Shown: piece after piece, positions 1 through 7,852 of the stretch
Layout: every line of letters begins with the position of its first letter
Position numbering within the stretch: the stretch's first letter is position 1
Source: Clostridiales bacterium
GTDB lineage: Bacteria; Bacillota; Clostridia; Christensenellales; Pumilibacteraceae
Direction of reading: 5' to 3'
Length of the DNA: 64,000 nucleotides
Assembly (NCBI GenBank): GCA_029066805.1
Contig: JAIEFT010000040.1
Span: 1 to 64,000, forward strand
The notes under the pieces: generated by a model
Told to the model about the DNA's origin: nothing
What the model saw: only the letters and a program-made list of their open reading frames with translations
Database searches by the model: none
Program-made: the position numbers and the translations under genes

Positions 1-425
1 GCTCGTGGGCTGGGTGTGGTGTATACCCTCCCAGCCTCTTCCTCTTCCTCGTCGTCGATTAGGATTTCCTGCATACCGTCGGGAACTTCCTCTTCCTCGT
101 CGTCGGCAAACGGATCCCAGCTATTTTCCTCATCGTCGGCGTCGGTGACCTCCTTGGATTCCTTCTCCTTTTCCTCGCGCTCCTTGCGGCACTCGAAGCA
201 AACGTCTTCGTCCTCGCCTAAAAGGTTAACGTGGCAAACGGGACAAATGCGATTGTCGGATTCGTCGTCTTCGTCGGGCAAAAGGATAGACGGATCGCCT
301 ATACCCATTTCGGCTTTGCACACGGCGCAAAGCTTTTCGCGTTTGTCGATGTAATTGATTTCGCAGCGCGGGCAAATGATATAGACGGGGCGTTCGTCCT
401 TGTTGTTCTTTTCGGATTTTTTCAT
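1..425 (-). CDS. Acidic zinc-ribbon protein, partial (C-terminus beyond the window)
   Basis: A leftward reading frame begins at the ATG at 425 and stays open to the window edge (141 codons), so the C-terminus is missing. The N-terminal half carries four CxxC knuckles (CPRC, CAVC, CPVC, CFEC) spaced like two zinc ribbons. After them come very acidic stretches rich in Glu and Asp. This combination suggests a small metal-binding cytoplasmic protein, but I recognise no named family and infer no function. The long plus-strand serine-rich frame over the same DNA is its shadow. It is divergent from veg, with about 170 bases between the two regulatory regions. Confidence 0.65.
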   Translation of the reverse strand, partial: MKKSEKNNKDERPVYIICPRCEINYIDKREKLCAVCKAEMGIGDPSILLPDEDDESDNRICPVCHVNLLGEDEDVCFECRKEREEKEKESKEVTDADDEENSWDPFADDEEEEVPDGMQEILIDDEEEEEAGRVYTTPSPR

Positions 426-591
426 AAAAGTATCTCCGTAAGTTCCTATAAATCGCACATATTATATGCGTTTTAAACGAGTTTGTAAACTGTTTTTATG
501 CCATTTTTGAAAAATAATTACGCCGGATTTAAAATTTTTTCTACGTTTAATTTTTTCTTGTTTAGGTAATAATTATTCACAGCAACAAATA

Positions 592-624
592 GCCATGGAG
601 TGCTTGAGCTCCGCACGCCATGGC
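592..624 (+). promoter_or_regulatory. Hairpin in the veg leader
   Basis: The arms GCCATGGaGTGC and GCACgCCATGGC pair with one mismatch around a nine-base loop. The stem ends three bases before the AGGAGGT ribosome-binding site at 627-633 of veg. It could stabilise the mRNA or modulate translation; no terminator T-run follows it. Confidence 0.5.
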
Positions 625-637
625 TTAGGAGGTACAC

Positions 638-865
638 ATGCGTCGTCAAGCGGTAAACATACAGGAAGTCAAACAGAAAATCGCAGAATTACGCGGCAAA
701 AATCTGTCGCTCGCAGTCAATAAGGGTCGGAACAAAATAACCAAAATGCACGGTCAGATAGTCGACCTTTTCCCGTCGGTGTTCACATTTCGCGCCGTCG
801 CGGGCGATCTGGTATCGTTCTCGTACTCCGACATTATATGCGGGGACATTAAGATAGGTTATTAG
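638..865 (+). CDS. veg: Veg family protein
   Basis: 75 residues, the usual length for Veg (DUF1021). It shows the family pattern: an N-terminal helix with I-x-x-L-x-G-K, a basic LAVNKGRNK segment, then the beta-rich FPSVFTF and VSFSYSDI blocks. B. subtilis Veg is a small, strongly expressed protein linked to biofilm regulation; its biochemical role is not settled. A near-perfect AGGAGGT sits five bases before the ATG, and a hairpin lies just upstream, consistent with high expression. It is a single-gene transcript ending in the bidirectional terminator at 897-939. In B. subtilis veg lies near rsmA (ksgA); rsmA is also nearby here, 3.4 kb away in the opposite orientation. Confidence 0.85.
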   Translation: MRRQAVNIQEVKQKIAELRGKNLSLAVNKGRNKITKMHGQIVDLFPSVFTFRAVAGDLVSFSYSDIICGDIKIGY

Positions 866-896
866 GTCGGATGCAAAACCAATAATGCCGAACACA

Positions 897-939
897 AAAA
901 AACCGATAGGACGCTTCATCGCTCATTCCTATCGGTTTT
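897..939. terminator. Bidirectional intrinsic terminator between veg and malQ
   Basis: AAAACCGATAGGA pairs perfectly with TCCTATCGGTTTT across a 15-base loop, with A- and T-runs on the two sides. It sits between the convergent genes veg and malQ and can serve both. Confidence 0.8.
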
Positions 940-963
940 GTCGTTATTTTATTTTGCTGCGTA

Positions 964-2406
964 TTACAAGCGGTTGTACTTAGTAATCATGTCCTTGATT
1001 TTGCCGGCAAGCGCTACCCAATCCGGATTGGAACGCCATGCCCAGTTTCCGCCCAGAGTGGACGGCGTGTTCATGCGCGCCGAAGTGGGCAGTCCCAAAA
1101 AGTCCTGCATGGGTATAATGACGGTATCGGCTTTGGACGAGAACAGCCGATCTACGATTTCTCCGACTATATCGTCGCCGTAATAGCCGAGCGTGCGGCG
1201 GACAAGGTCTTTCTCGCCATCGCCGAGCGCGTCGAACCAACCGCGCGTGGTATCGTTGTCGTGCGTGCCTGTGTACGCCACGCAGTTAGTATTGTAATTG
1301 GTGTAATAGAAGTCGTTGTTAGGGTTGCCGTCAAACGCGAATTGCATGATCTTCATGCCGGGATAGCCCGTTTCGCGGACGAGGGTTTTAACGCATTCGT
1401 GAAGCTCGCCCAAATCCTCGGCGATGATCGCGGGATTATTAAGCTTTTGGTTGATGGTGTTGAACAACGCCATGCCCGGACCGGGCTTCCACTCGCCGAC
1501 TCTTGCGTTTGTGCGATCCGCAGGGATAACGTAGTAATCGGCAAAAGCGCGGAAGTGGTCGATACGCACAATGTCGTAAAGCTTGAGCGCCATGCTCATG
1601 CGCATGACCCACCAGTCGTAATTGGTTTCGCGCATGTAGTCCCAGTCATAAATGGGATTGCCCCAAAGCTGCCCGTCGGCAGAGAAATAGTCGGGCGGAA
1701 CGCCTGCCACGACCTTTTTGGAAAGGTCTTCGTTGAGCAGGAATTGTTTGGGATTGCTCCACACTTCCACCGAATCGTGCGCGACGTAGATGGGCATGTC
1801 CCCCACGATTTTTACGCCCTTGCTGTTTGCGTAATTCTTGAGCGCAAGCCACTGACGGAAAAACTCGTATTGCAGGAACTTGTGGAACTCCGCCGCGGAA
1901 GCAAACTTAGCGACCGAACCCGTGCGGTGCATATACTTGGATTCCCAAGTATACCAAGGCTGCATGTCGTGCGACTCCTTAAGCGCCATAAACAAAGCGT
2001 AATCGTCCAGCCAGAACGCGTTTTCGGTCTTGAACGCTTCGTAGTCCGCAGGCGGCGCAGCTTTGAATCTGCGGAACGCCTTGCGCAGCGTGGCAAACCT
2101 CTCATAGTAAACCTCGGCATAGTCTATATCCTTAAGCTCGTATGTAGGAGCTTCGGCTTTTTTTAGCAGTCCCTCTTCGATAAGCGTGTCGATATCTATA
2201 AAGTACGGATTGCCCGCAATCGCACTGGGCGACTGGTACGGCGAATCGCCGTAGGACGTAGGACACAGCGGCAAAACCTGCCACAGCGACAGACCGGCAT
2301 CAGCCATAAAGTCCACAAACTCGTAAGCCGACTTGCCGAACGAACCGATTCCGCGCGCGTTGGGCAGCGACGATATGTGCATTAATACACCTGCTTTTCT
2401 TTCCAA
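964..2406 (-). CDS. malQ: 4-alpha-glucanotransferase (amylomaltase)
   Basis: GH77 disproportionating enzyme that transfers alpha-1,4-glucan segments in maltodextrin metabolism. The N-terminus (GVLMHISSLPNARGIGSFG), the SPYQSPSAIAGNP block, RIDHFRAF (nucleophile Asp), IAEDLG (acid/base Glu) and TGTHDNDT are all GH77 hallmarks. About 480 residues is normal. I choose a TTG start at 2406, preceded by a GAGGTG ribosome site. The in-frame ATG at 2457 lies inside the promoter spacer and cannot be transcribed from it. The gene is monocistronic with its own consensus promoter, and a GH13 glucosidase at 14-15.6 kb may act in the same glucan pathway. Confidence 0.95.
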   Translation of the reverse strand: MERKAGVLMHISSLPNARGIGSFGKSAYEFVDFMADAGLSLWQVLPLCPTSYGDSPYQSPSAIAGNPYFIDIDTLIEEGLLKKAEAPTYELKDIDYAEVYYERFATLRKAFRRFKAAPPADYEAFKTENAFWLDDYALFMALKESHDMQPWYTWESKYMHRTGSVAKFASAAEFHKFLQYEFFRQWLALKNYANSKGVKIVGDMPIYVAHDSVEVWSNPKQFLLNEDLSKKVVAGVPPDYFSADGQLWGNPIYDWDYMRETNYDWWVMRMSMALKLYDIVRIDHFRAFADYYVIPADRTNARVGEWKPGPGMALFNTINQKLNNPAIIAEDLGELHECVKTLVRETGYPGMKIMQFAFDGNPNNDFYYTNYNTNCVAYTGTHDNDTTRGWFDALGDGEKDLVRRTLGYYGDDIVGEIVDRLFSSKADTVIIPMQDFLGLPTSARMNTPSTLGGNWAWRSNPDWVALAGKIKDMITKYNRL

Positions 2407-2441
2407 AATACACCTCGTTATCCAATAGTTTTTGCAATGTA

Positions 2442-2470
2442 AGTATAGCACATACATTTTGGGATTTCAA
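2442..2470 (-). promoter_or_regulatory. malQ promoter (sigma-A type)
   Basis: Reading leftward, TTGAAA is followed by a 17-base spacer and an extended -10 TGCTATACT. Transcription should start near 2436, downstream of the upstream ATG at 2457, which supports the TTG start at 2406. Confidence 0.8.
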
Positions 2471-2500
2471 TATATTTAGACAAAATTATTCATGCAAATT

Positions 2501-2634
2501 AAAAGGATGAGATTCCTCGCGTTGCTCGGAATGACAAAATAACTATATTTTTTGTCATTCCGAACGTTTTCTGCCCGCTGAAGAATCTCATCCTTATTTT
2601 AATGCTGCATTCTTAATTCTTAATTCTGAATTTA
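2501..2634. repeat. Dispersed palindromic repeat R1, copy next to pckA stop
   Basis: The copy has outer arms GGATGAGATTC / GAATCTCATCC, inner arms CGGAATGACAAAA / TTTTGTCATTCCG, and an AT-rich tail built from TTCTTAATTCTTAATTCTGAATT. The tail ends directly at the pckA stop codon. Related copies lie at 13959-14072, 17995-18172 and 22176-22281. There is no coding potential. Confidence 0.75.
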
Positions 2635-4212
2635 CTACGCTTTCGGACCTGCCGCGACGATAGCCGCGTCAAGGTTGTACTTTTTGATGTTCTCGGCAAA
2701 GTCGTGCGCAAGCTTTTTGGCAAGCCTATCGTACTCTGCTTTGTCCTTCCACACGTTTTTGGGATTGAGGATGTTGCTTTCCACGTTCGGGCAAGTCTTA
2801 GGGATAGCCAGACCGAAAAAGGGCTCTACCTCGTACTCTACGTTTGCGAGCGTACCGTCGAGCGCGGCGGTGACGATTGCGCGGGTTGCGGGCAGGCTCA
2901 TGCGCTTGCCTACGCCGTACGCGCCGCCCGTCCAGCCGGTGTTGATAAGGTATACGCTCGAGCCGTGTTTTTCTATCTTCTCGCCCAAAAGCTTTGCGTA
3001 CTCGGACGACGGAAGCGGCATGAACGGCGCGCCGAAGCATGTGGAGAACGTGCTGACGGGATCGGTTATTCCGCGCTCTGTGCCTGCAACCTTGCTGGTG
3101 TAGCCGGACACAAAGTAGAACATTGCCTGTTCCTTGGTGAGCTTAGCCACGGGCGGAAGCACGCCAAACGCGTCTGCGGTAAGGAATATAACCGTCTTGG
3201 GGTGCTTGCCTACCGACGGCACTACCTTGTTTGGAATAAAGTCGATCGGGTACGACACGCGCGTATTTTCCGTAAGCGAACGGTCCTTGTAGTCGGGCTT
3301 GCGCGTTTCGGGATCTATAACGACGTTTTCCACAAGCGCGCCGAATCGGATCGCGCCGTATATTTCGGGCTCGTGCTCCTTGCTGAGGTCAATGCACTTG
3401 GCGTAGCAGCCGCCCTCAATGTTGAATATCCCGTCGTCCGACCAGCCGTGCTCGTCGTCGCCGATAAGTCCGCGCTTGGGATCGGCGGAAAGCGTGGTCT
3501 TGCCTGTGCCCGAAAGACCGAAGAACAGCGCTGTATCGCCACTGCCGTCAAGCGCCATGTTGGCCGAGCAGTGCATTCCCAAAACGCCCTTTTGCGGGAG
3601 CAGGTAGTTCATAAGTGAGAACACGGATTTTTTCATCTCGCCCGCGTACTTCGAGCCGACAACAAGAATGATTTTTTTGTTAAGGCAAAGCAGTATCGCC
3701 GCCTCGCTGTTTGTGCCGCATTCCTTGGGGTCGAGCTTGAGCCCGGGCACGGCAATAAGCGTGTAGTCCTCTTTAAAGCCCTTAAGCTCTTCCTCCGTCG
3801 GACGAATGAGCATGTTGTTCATGAACAGGTTTTCGGACGCGTATTCGTTGATTACGCGCACGGCAACGCGGTACTTGGGGTCTGCGCCGGCAAAGCCGTC
3901 AAACAAGTAAACATTCTTGCCGGACAGGTACTCGCCTACCTTTTTGTAGATGAGTTCGAATTTGTCGAGCGGGAATTTCTTGTTCTCCGTGCCCCAGCCG
4001 ATTTTTTCGGACACGCCCGCCTCGTCAACGATAAAGCGGTCTTTAGGCGAACGTCCGGTGTACGCGCCCGTTTCCACAAGCAGCGCGCCGGTATCCATCA
4101 GCCTCGACGGCTCGGTGGCAAGCGCCTCTTCGGTCAATACCGCGGGCGTAAGATTGCGCTCGACCTTTTTGGGATTTACTATCCCGTGCTTTTCAATTCC
4201 GTAGGTTTGCAT
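2635..4212 (-). CDS. pckA: Phosphoenolpyruvate carboxykinase (ATP)
   Basis: Interconverts oxaloacetate and PEP using ATP/ADP; in anaerobes it often runs toward oxaloacetate for mixed-acid fermentation. The sequence shows the ATP-type features: TGRSPKDRF near residue 50, the kinase-1a P-loop GLSGTGKTTLS, kinase-2 GDDEHGW, and the adenine-binding TRVSYPI and SGYTSKVAGTERG blocks. About 525 residues is standard. The start at 4212 is chosen because AAAGGAG lies six bases upstream; the ATG nine codons earlier has no such site. It lies 49 bases after rsmA on the same strand, and a copy of repeat R1 abuts its stop codon. Confidence 0.96.
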   Translation of the reverse strand: MQTYGIEKHGIVNPKKVERNLTPAVLTEEALATEPSRLMDTGALLVETGAYTGRSPKDRFIVDEAGVSEKIGWGTENKKFPLDKFELIYKKVGEYLSGKNVYLFDGFAGADPKYRVAVRVINEYASENLFMNNMLIRPTEEELKGFKEDYTLIAVPGLKLDPKECGTNSEAAILLCLNKKIILVVGSKYAGEMKKSVFSLMNYLLPQKGVLGMHCSANMALDGSGDTALFFGLSGTGKTTLSADPKRGLIGDDEHGWSDDGIFNIEGGCYAKCIDLSKEHEPEIYGAIRFGALVENVVIDPETRKPDYKDRSLTENTRVSYPIDFIPNKVVPSVGKHPKTVIFLTADAFGVLPPVAKLTKEQAMFYFVSGYTSKVAGTERGITDPVSTFSTCFGAPFMPLPSSEYAKLLGEKIEKHGSSVYLINTGWTGGAYGVGKRMSLPATRAIVTAALDGTLANVEYEVEPFFGLAIPKTCPNVESNILNPKNVWKDKAEYDRLAKKLAHDFAENIKKYNLDAAIVAAGPKA

Positions 4213-4261
4213 ATATACTCCTTTGCGCTTATTGCGCATATATTGTTGACTGTGTTGTGTC

Positions 4262-5089
4262 CTACTCGGCTTTTGTTGCGGGCACGCACCCGAGCGATTC
4301 GCCGAGCAGCCTGATGTTTACCGCGCCAAGCTCCTCCGCGCGCGAGTTAGCGGCAAAGCCCAGCTTTGCCAAAGCGTCTGTAACGTCTTGTTTATTTATG
4401 CCCGCTGTAGTAAGATTGTTTACAAGCGTTTTTCGCTTTTGCGCAAAGCATTTTTTGATAAACTCGTCAAGCTCTGCGGAAAGCACAGCGCCCTCTATGC
4501 GGTCGAGCCGAATGAGCGTGCTGTCCACTTCGGGCATGGGCGTAAAATCCCACGACTTGATGTCGCGGATCTTTTGGGGCACGGCAACCGCCTGAACCGA
4601 CGCGGAAAGTGCGCCGAAGTCGCTGCCGCTAGTCGCACAAATCCTGTCCGCGACTTCCTTCTGCACAAGGCATGTTATCGAACCGCACGCGGCAGACTTT
4701 AAAAACAAAAATATCAGCGGAGTGGTAATATAGTATGGAAGGTTGGCTATAACAATATACGGCTCGCCTATCAGCATATCTACCGTTTCTATACCCAGCT
4801 CGAGCACGTTGTTGCTGAACAGCCTGACGTTGTCCAAGCCTTCCAGCGTTTCGCCGAGTATGGGAAAGAGCGTTTCGTCTATCTCGAACGCGCAAAGCGC
4901 CGCGGCACGCTTGGCTATGGCGCGCGAAAGACTGCCCGCGCCAGCGCCGATTTCCACTACGCATTTTCCGTCTGCGCCGCCCGCCTCGGCAATATCGTCA
5001 AGCAGGTCGTCGTCGAATATAAAATTCTGCCCGAACGCCTTTTTGTACTTGAACTTATATTTTGTTAAAATTTGCTCTATATCGACCAT
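4262..5089 (-). CDS. rsmA: 16S rRNA (adenine1518/1519-N6) dimethyltransferase
   Basis: Dimethylates two adjacent adenines in helix 45 of 16S rRNA during 30S maturation. 275 residues, typical for RsmA/KsgA. Visible motifs are KAFGQNF near the start, the SAM-binding EIGAGAGSLS, and the catalytic NLPYYITTPL. The C-terminal FTPMPEVDSTLI block is the usual small domain. The start has its own promoter and a leader of only about eight bases, with a weak GGA as its only ribosome-site candidate. It is close to veg (3.4 kb), an association also seen in B. subtilis. Confidence 0.95.
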   Translation of the reverse strand: MVDIEQILTKYKFKYKKAFGQNFIFDDDLLDDIAEAGGADGKCVVEIGAGAGSLSRAIAKRAAALCAFEIDETLFPILGETLEGLDNVRLFSNNVLELGIETVDMLIGEPYIVIANLPYYITTPLIFLFLKSAACGSITCLVQKEVADRICATSGSDFGALSASVQAVAVPQKIRDIKSWDFTPMPEVDSTLIRLDRIEGAVLSAELDEFIKKCFAQKRKTLVNNLTTAGINKQDVTDALAKLGFAANSRAEELGAVNIRLLGESLGCVPATKAE

Positions 5090-5103
5090 AATTCCACAGC
5101 TAC

Positions 5104-5132
5104 ATTATAGCACAAGGCACACAAAAAGGCAA
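5104..5132 (-). promoter_or_regulatory. rsmA promoter
   Basis: Reading leftward, TTGCCT, a 17-base spacer, then extended -10 TGCTATAAT. The predicted start gives a leader of roughly eight bases before the ATG at 5089. Confidence 0.7.
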
Positions 5133-5139
5133 GTATCTC

Positions 5140-5275
5140 TTGCTTCTTTTGATAAAAGAAGTGCGAAAGAAAACTTTAATTCGATTTCTTGCATGTTCGT
5201 TTTGCGACTTTTATTTTGTCATGCAAAGCGTAGCGAAGCATCTCATCCTTATTATTGATTCCGCATTAAGCTTGC
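5140..5275. repeat. Degenerate repeat remnants
   Basis: The left part (TTGCTTCTTTTGATAAAAGAAGTGC) resembles the CTTACTTCTTT/AAAGAAGTAAG palindromes at 9731-9866. The right part (GTCATGCAAAG...CATCTCATCCTTATT) is one arm of repeat R1. No gene is visible in this 270-base gap. Confidence 0.45.
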
Positions 5276-5354
5276 TTTGTCATATACTAAAATTAAATAA
5301 GATTAGAATTACATTAAATCTTAAATTAGACGCTACATTCAAAATTGTTTGTGC

Positions 5355-5360
5355 TATAAT
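5355..5360 (+). promoter_or_regulatory. Extended -10 box of a leaderless gene
   Basis: TGCTATAAT ends six bases before the ATG at 5367, so transcription should start at or next to the A of the start codon. No Shine-Dalgarno exists. The -35 is poor, as often with extended -10 promoters. Confidence 0.6.
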
Positions 5361-5366
5361 GCGAAT

Positions 5367-6182
5367 ATGAACAAAAAGAGCTTGTTATCACTATGCTTGT
5401 TCGCAGCGTCAACGGTATTGAGCTTTATAACAATACACATAATGTCGCTGTTCGATATATCCGAATGGGTGGGCGTGTCGGTGGCGCTATCACTGTTTGT
5501 GATAATGGCGATACTGCTTTTGGCGGCGTCAAGCAAGAAAAAGATCAAAAAGCGTGTAAAAGCGTTGCGCTGCGTTGTGCTTACCGTAAACGCAATTGCC
5601 GACGGCTTGGCTATAAGCAGCTTGTTCACATACTTAGGCTACTTCCCCGAAATTTGGCAGACGGCGGCTGTTGCCGTCGGACTGATAGCCGTATTCGCGC
5701 TGTACTTGGCTGTTACATACATTCCGTTTGCACGCAATCATTACATAATAAGTATGCTGGTATACGCGCTGATAATTTTAGGCTTATGTATAGCTTGGTG
5801 CGTGACCGCAAGTCAAGCGACAAAAGCGGAGTCATTTCTTACAATACTGCAACTGATAATATTTATCGCCTTTTTTGTAACGCTTGCCACAGGCGCATAC
5901 AACGCAGAGGAACATATAAAAAATATCACCTACGCTTCGTTTGCGGGGATAGTCGTAGCAATAATAGTATTGGCAATTATATCCGACGGCGGCGACCTTC
6001 CTATTGACGGAATTGGCGGTGTTGATTCGGCAAGTGCAAAAAAGAAACGCAACCCGTACTCTTATATTGCAGTCACTCATGCCGCCACTAATTCACTTAT
6101 CCGTGTTAATTCCAAAAAGCGTAGCAAACAAGAAAACGAACCGCTCGAAAATTTAGAACCAACCGACGATACCGAGCAATAA
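5367..6182 (+). CDS. Multi-pass membrane protein of unknown function
   Basis: 271 residues from the ATG at 5367. About six hydrophobic segments (roughly residues 6-26, 34-54, 70-90, 97-117, 124-145 and 156-178, with a further one near 190-210) are followed by a hydrophilic, charged C-terminal tail of about 60 residues. I recognise no family or catalytic motif. The start at 5367 is preferred over an ATG six codons upstream, because the latter overlaps the -10 box. It is the only plus-strand gene between veg and the SDR at 17.2 kb. Its mRNA appears leaderless. Confidence 0.75.
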   Translation: MNKKSLLSLCLFAASTVLSFITIHIMSLFDISEWVGVSVALSLFVIMAILLLAASSKKKIKKRVKALRCVVLTVNAIADGLAISSLFTYLGYFPEIWQTAAVAVGLIAVFALYLAVTYIPFARNHYIISMLVYALIILGLCIAWCVTASQATKAESFLTILQLIIFIAFFVTLATGAYNAEEHIKNITYASFAGIVVAIIVLAIISDGGDLPIDGIGGVDSASAKKKRNPYSYIAVTHAATNSLIRVNSKKRSKQENEPLENLEPTDDTEQ

Positions 6183-6201
6183 CAAAAGACTTTCGGCACA
6201 C

Positions 6202-6700
6202 TGCCGCCCGGTAAGCTAAACCCCCCATCGGCGTTGCCGCACAATAACCATGGGCGGACTGCCCGCGAAAATCGCGGGCGGGCTTTGCGTTATATATTTC
6301 TTCTGTATATTTATTATTCAATAGACCGCATTTTCTGCTTTTATCGTATCGGTCGGCGCAAGCGCCTAGCGAACCGTGCGCCGATTATGCCTACACTTTC
6401 TATAATAGCTTTTTCTCGCGGCGCACGGTCTTGCCGCCCGGTAAGCTAAACCCCCCATCGGCGTTGCCGCACAATAACCATGGGCGGACTGCCCGCGAAA
6501 ATCGCGGGCGGGCTTTGCGTTATATATTTCTTCTGTATATTTATTATTCAATAGACCGCATTTTCTGCTTTTATCGTATCGGTCGGCGCAAGCGCCTAGC
6601 GAACCGTGCGCCGATTATGCCTACACTTTCTATAATAGCTTTTTCTCGCGGCGCACGGTCTTGCCGCCCGGTAAGCTAAACCCCCCATCGGCGTTGCCGA
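6202..6700. repeat. 230-bp tandem repeat, two full copies plus a partial third
   Basis: Copies start at 6202, 6432 and 6662 with a period of exactly 230 bases, and the two full copies look identical. The third stops after about 38 bases, where the sequence continues into the tRNA-Thr terminator. Each full unit holds a GC-rich hairpin (CCCGCGA/TCGCGGG) and inverted arms ACCGTGCGCCG/CGGCGCACGGT (6373-6383 with 6419-6429 in copy 1). The short open frames inside repeat exactly between copies and lack ribosome sites, so I treat the 530-base gap as non-coding. Confidence 0.85.
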
Positions 6701-6710
6701 TGGGGGGTTT
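6678..6710 (-). terminator. Terminator of tRNA-Thr
   Basis: AAACCCCCCATCGGC and GCCGATGGGGGGTTT form a perfect 15-bp stem with a three-base loop, starting at the encoded CCA end of the tRNA. In the two 230-bp repeat copies the left arm is kept and the right arm is replaced. Confidence 0.75.
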
Positions 6711-6785
6711 GGAGCTACTGGGCGGACTCGAACCGCCGACCTGCTGATTACGAATCAGCTGCTCTACCAACTGAGCCACAGTAGC
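6710..6785 (-). tRNA. tRNA-Thr (anticodon CGT), CCA encoded
   Basis: The minus strand folds into a full cloverleaf. The acceptor is GCTACTG/CAGTAGC with discriminator T and genomic CCA, the D-arm contains GCTCAGTTGGTAGAGC, the anticodon loop is TTCGTAA (CGT, reading ACG), and the T-arm is GGCGG-TTCGAGT-CCGCC. A matching promoter lies at 6826-6854, and a strong terminator begins at the CCA end. Confidence 0.95.
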
Positions 6786-6825
6786 AAGTATGAACATTTT
6801 ATTATCTTAAATTGATAACGAAAAG

Positions 6826-6854
6826 ATTATATCACACTTAATTTAATTTTGCAA
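6826..6854 (-). promoter_or_regulatory. tRNA-Thr promoter
   Basis: TTGCAA, 17-base spacer and TATAAT reading leftward, placing transcription about 35 bases before the mature tRNA 5' end. Confidence 0.7.
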
Positions 6855-6882
6855 ATGTTTGAGCGCGATTTTACTATGTAAA

Positions 6883-7467
6883 TTACAACGCCGTTCTTCT
6901 GCCTAACGCCTGTGACAGCGTTACGCTGTCCGCATACTCGAGCTCCGAGCCCATAGATATGCCCTGCGCTATTCTTGTTACCTTTACGCCCAACGGCTTG
7001 ATCAGCCTTGCTAAGTATACCGCGGTCGCTTCGCCTTCCACGTCGGGATTAGTCGCGATTATCACCTCGTCCACGCCGTTCAGTCTTGCTATCAAACTTT
7101 TGATATTAAGATCGTCGGGCGTGCGGTTGTTCATGGGGCTTAACGTGCCGTGCAGTACGTGATAAACGCCGTCGAACGCGCCCGTGTTTTCCACCGCTAT
7201 CACGTCCTTGGGGTACGCCACCACACAGATTTGTTTAGCCGACCTCGCCTTACAGATATCGCAAACGTCGTCCTCGGTAAAGTTCCCGCACACCGAGCAC
7301 AACTTGACATTCTGCTTGACTTCTCTCAGTGCGTCGCAAAACGCGTCAACGTCGCTCTCCTGCATATCTATAACCGCGTAAGCATACCTAAGCGCGGTCT
7401 TTTTGCCGACGCCCGGCAGCATGGAAAACCTGCTTGCCAGTGCGGCTACGCACTTAATGTCGCGCAT
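6883..7467 (-). CDS. recR: Recombination protein RecR
   Basis: Works with RecF and RecO to load RecA on gapped DNA. 194 residues, close to the usual 198. In order: an N-terminal helix-hairpin-helix (LPGVGKKTALRYAY), a four-cysteine zinc finger (CSVCGNF...CDICKA), a Toprim domain (ICVVAYPKDVIAVENTG), and the C-terminal TRIAQGISMGSELEYAD Walker-like block. The start overlaps the ybaB stop as TAATG. The ybaB-recR pair is a conserved arrangement in bacteria, usually behind dnaX, which is absent here. recF lies 11 kb away. Confidence 0.97.
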   Translation of the reverse strand: MRDIKCVAALASRFSMLPGVGKKTALRYAYAVIDMQESDVDAFCDALREVKQNVKLCSVCGNFTEDDVCDICKARSAKQICVVAYPKDVIAVENTGAFDGVYHVLHGTLSPMNNRTPDDLNIKSLIARLNGVDEVIIATNPDVEGEATAVYLARLIKPLGVKVTRIAQGISMGSELEYADSVTLSQALGRRTAL

Positions 7468-7802
7468 TAAAGTCCGCCAAGGTTGCCGAGCGCGCTATTC
7501 TTGTACATCTCGTCGGCTTCCGCATACGCCTCGTTAGCCGCGGCAGTAATCAGATCCTCTAACATTTCCACGTCGTCGGGGTCGACCACCTCGGGTTTAA
7601 TCGATATCGAAATAAAACGCTTTGTGCCTGAAACGGTAACCGATACCGCGCCGCCGCCGGCTGTGCCTGTTAAGCGCGCCTCTTCCAGTTCTTCCTTGGC
7701 TTGAGCCATTTGCTCTTGCAGCTGTTGCGCCTGGCGCATCATCTGCTGCATATTCATTCCGCCGCCGCCCATACCGCGGCCGTATCCGCCGAACTTAGCC
7801 AT
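7467..7802 (-). CDS. ybaB: YbaB/EbfC family nucleoid-associated protein
   Basis: 111 residues. A Gly/Met-rich N-terminus leads into a coiled segment ([25 protein letters not shown]), then a beta core with [29 protein letters not shown], as in all YbaB proteins. These form dimers that bind DNA with little sequence specificity. It is translationally coupled to recR by a one-base overlap and lies 50 bases after the parvulin lipoprotein gene, so the three may be co-transcribed from 9674-9702. Confidence 0.93.
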   Translation of the reverse strand: MAKFGGYGRGMGGGGMNMQQMMRQAQQLQEQMAQAKEELEEARLTGTAGGGAVSVTVSGTKRFISISIKPEVVDPDDVEMLEDLITAAANEAYAEADEMYKNSALGNLGGL

Positions 7803-7852
7803 TATATATTAACTCCTTGTAGCTCACGCCGAAAAAATTATCGTCCTGCGAT

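Noticed and set aside
1261-2166. Plus-strand open frame of 301 codons opposite malQ, and similar long frames opposite pckA (2704-3618), the Wzz-like gene (16017-17090) and the parvulin gene
   Set aside because: They are exact antisense shadows of well-supported genes, have no ribosome sites or family resemblance, and arise from the codon bias of the real strand.
6234-6679. Short open frames on both strands inside the 230-bp repeats
   Set aside because: They repeat only because the DNA repeats; no start signals and no protein features.
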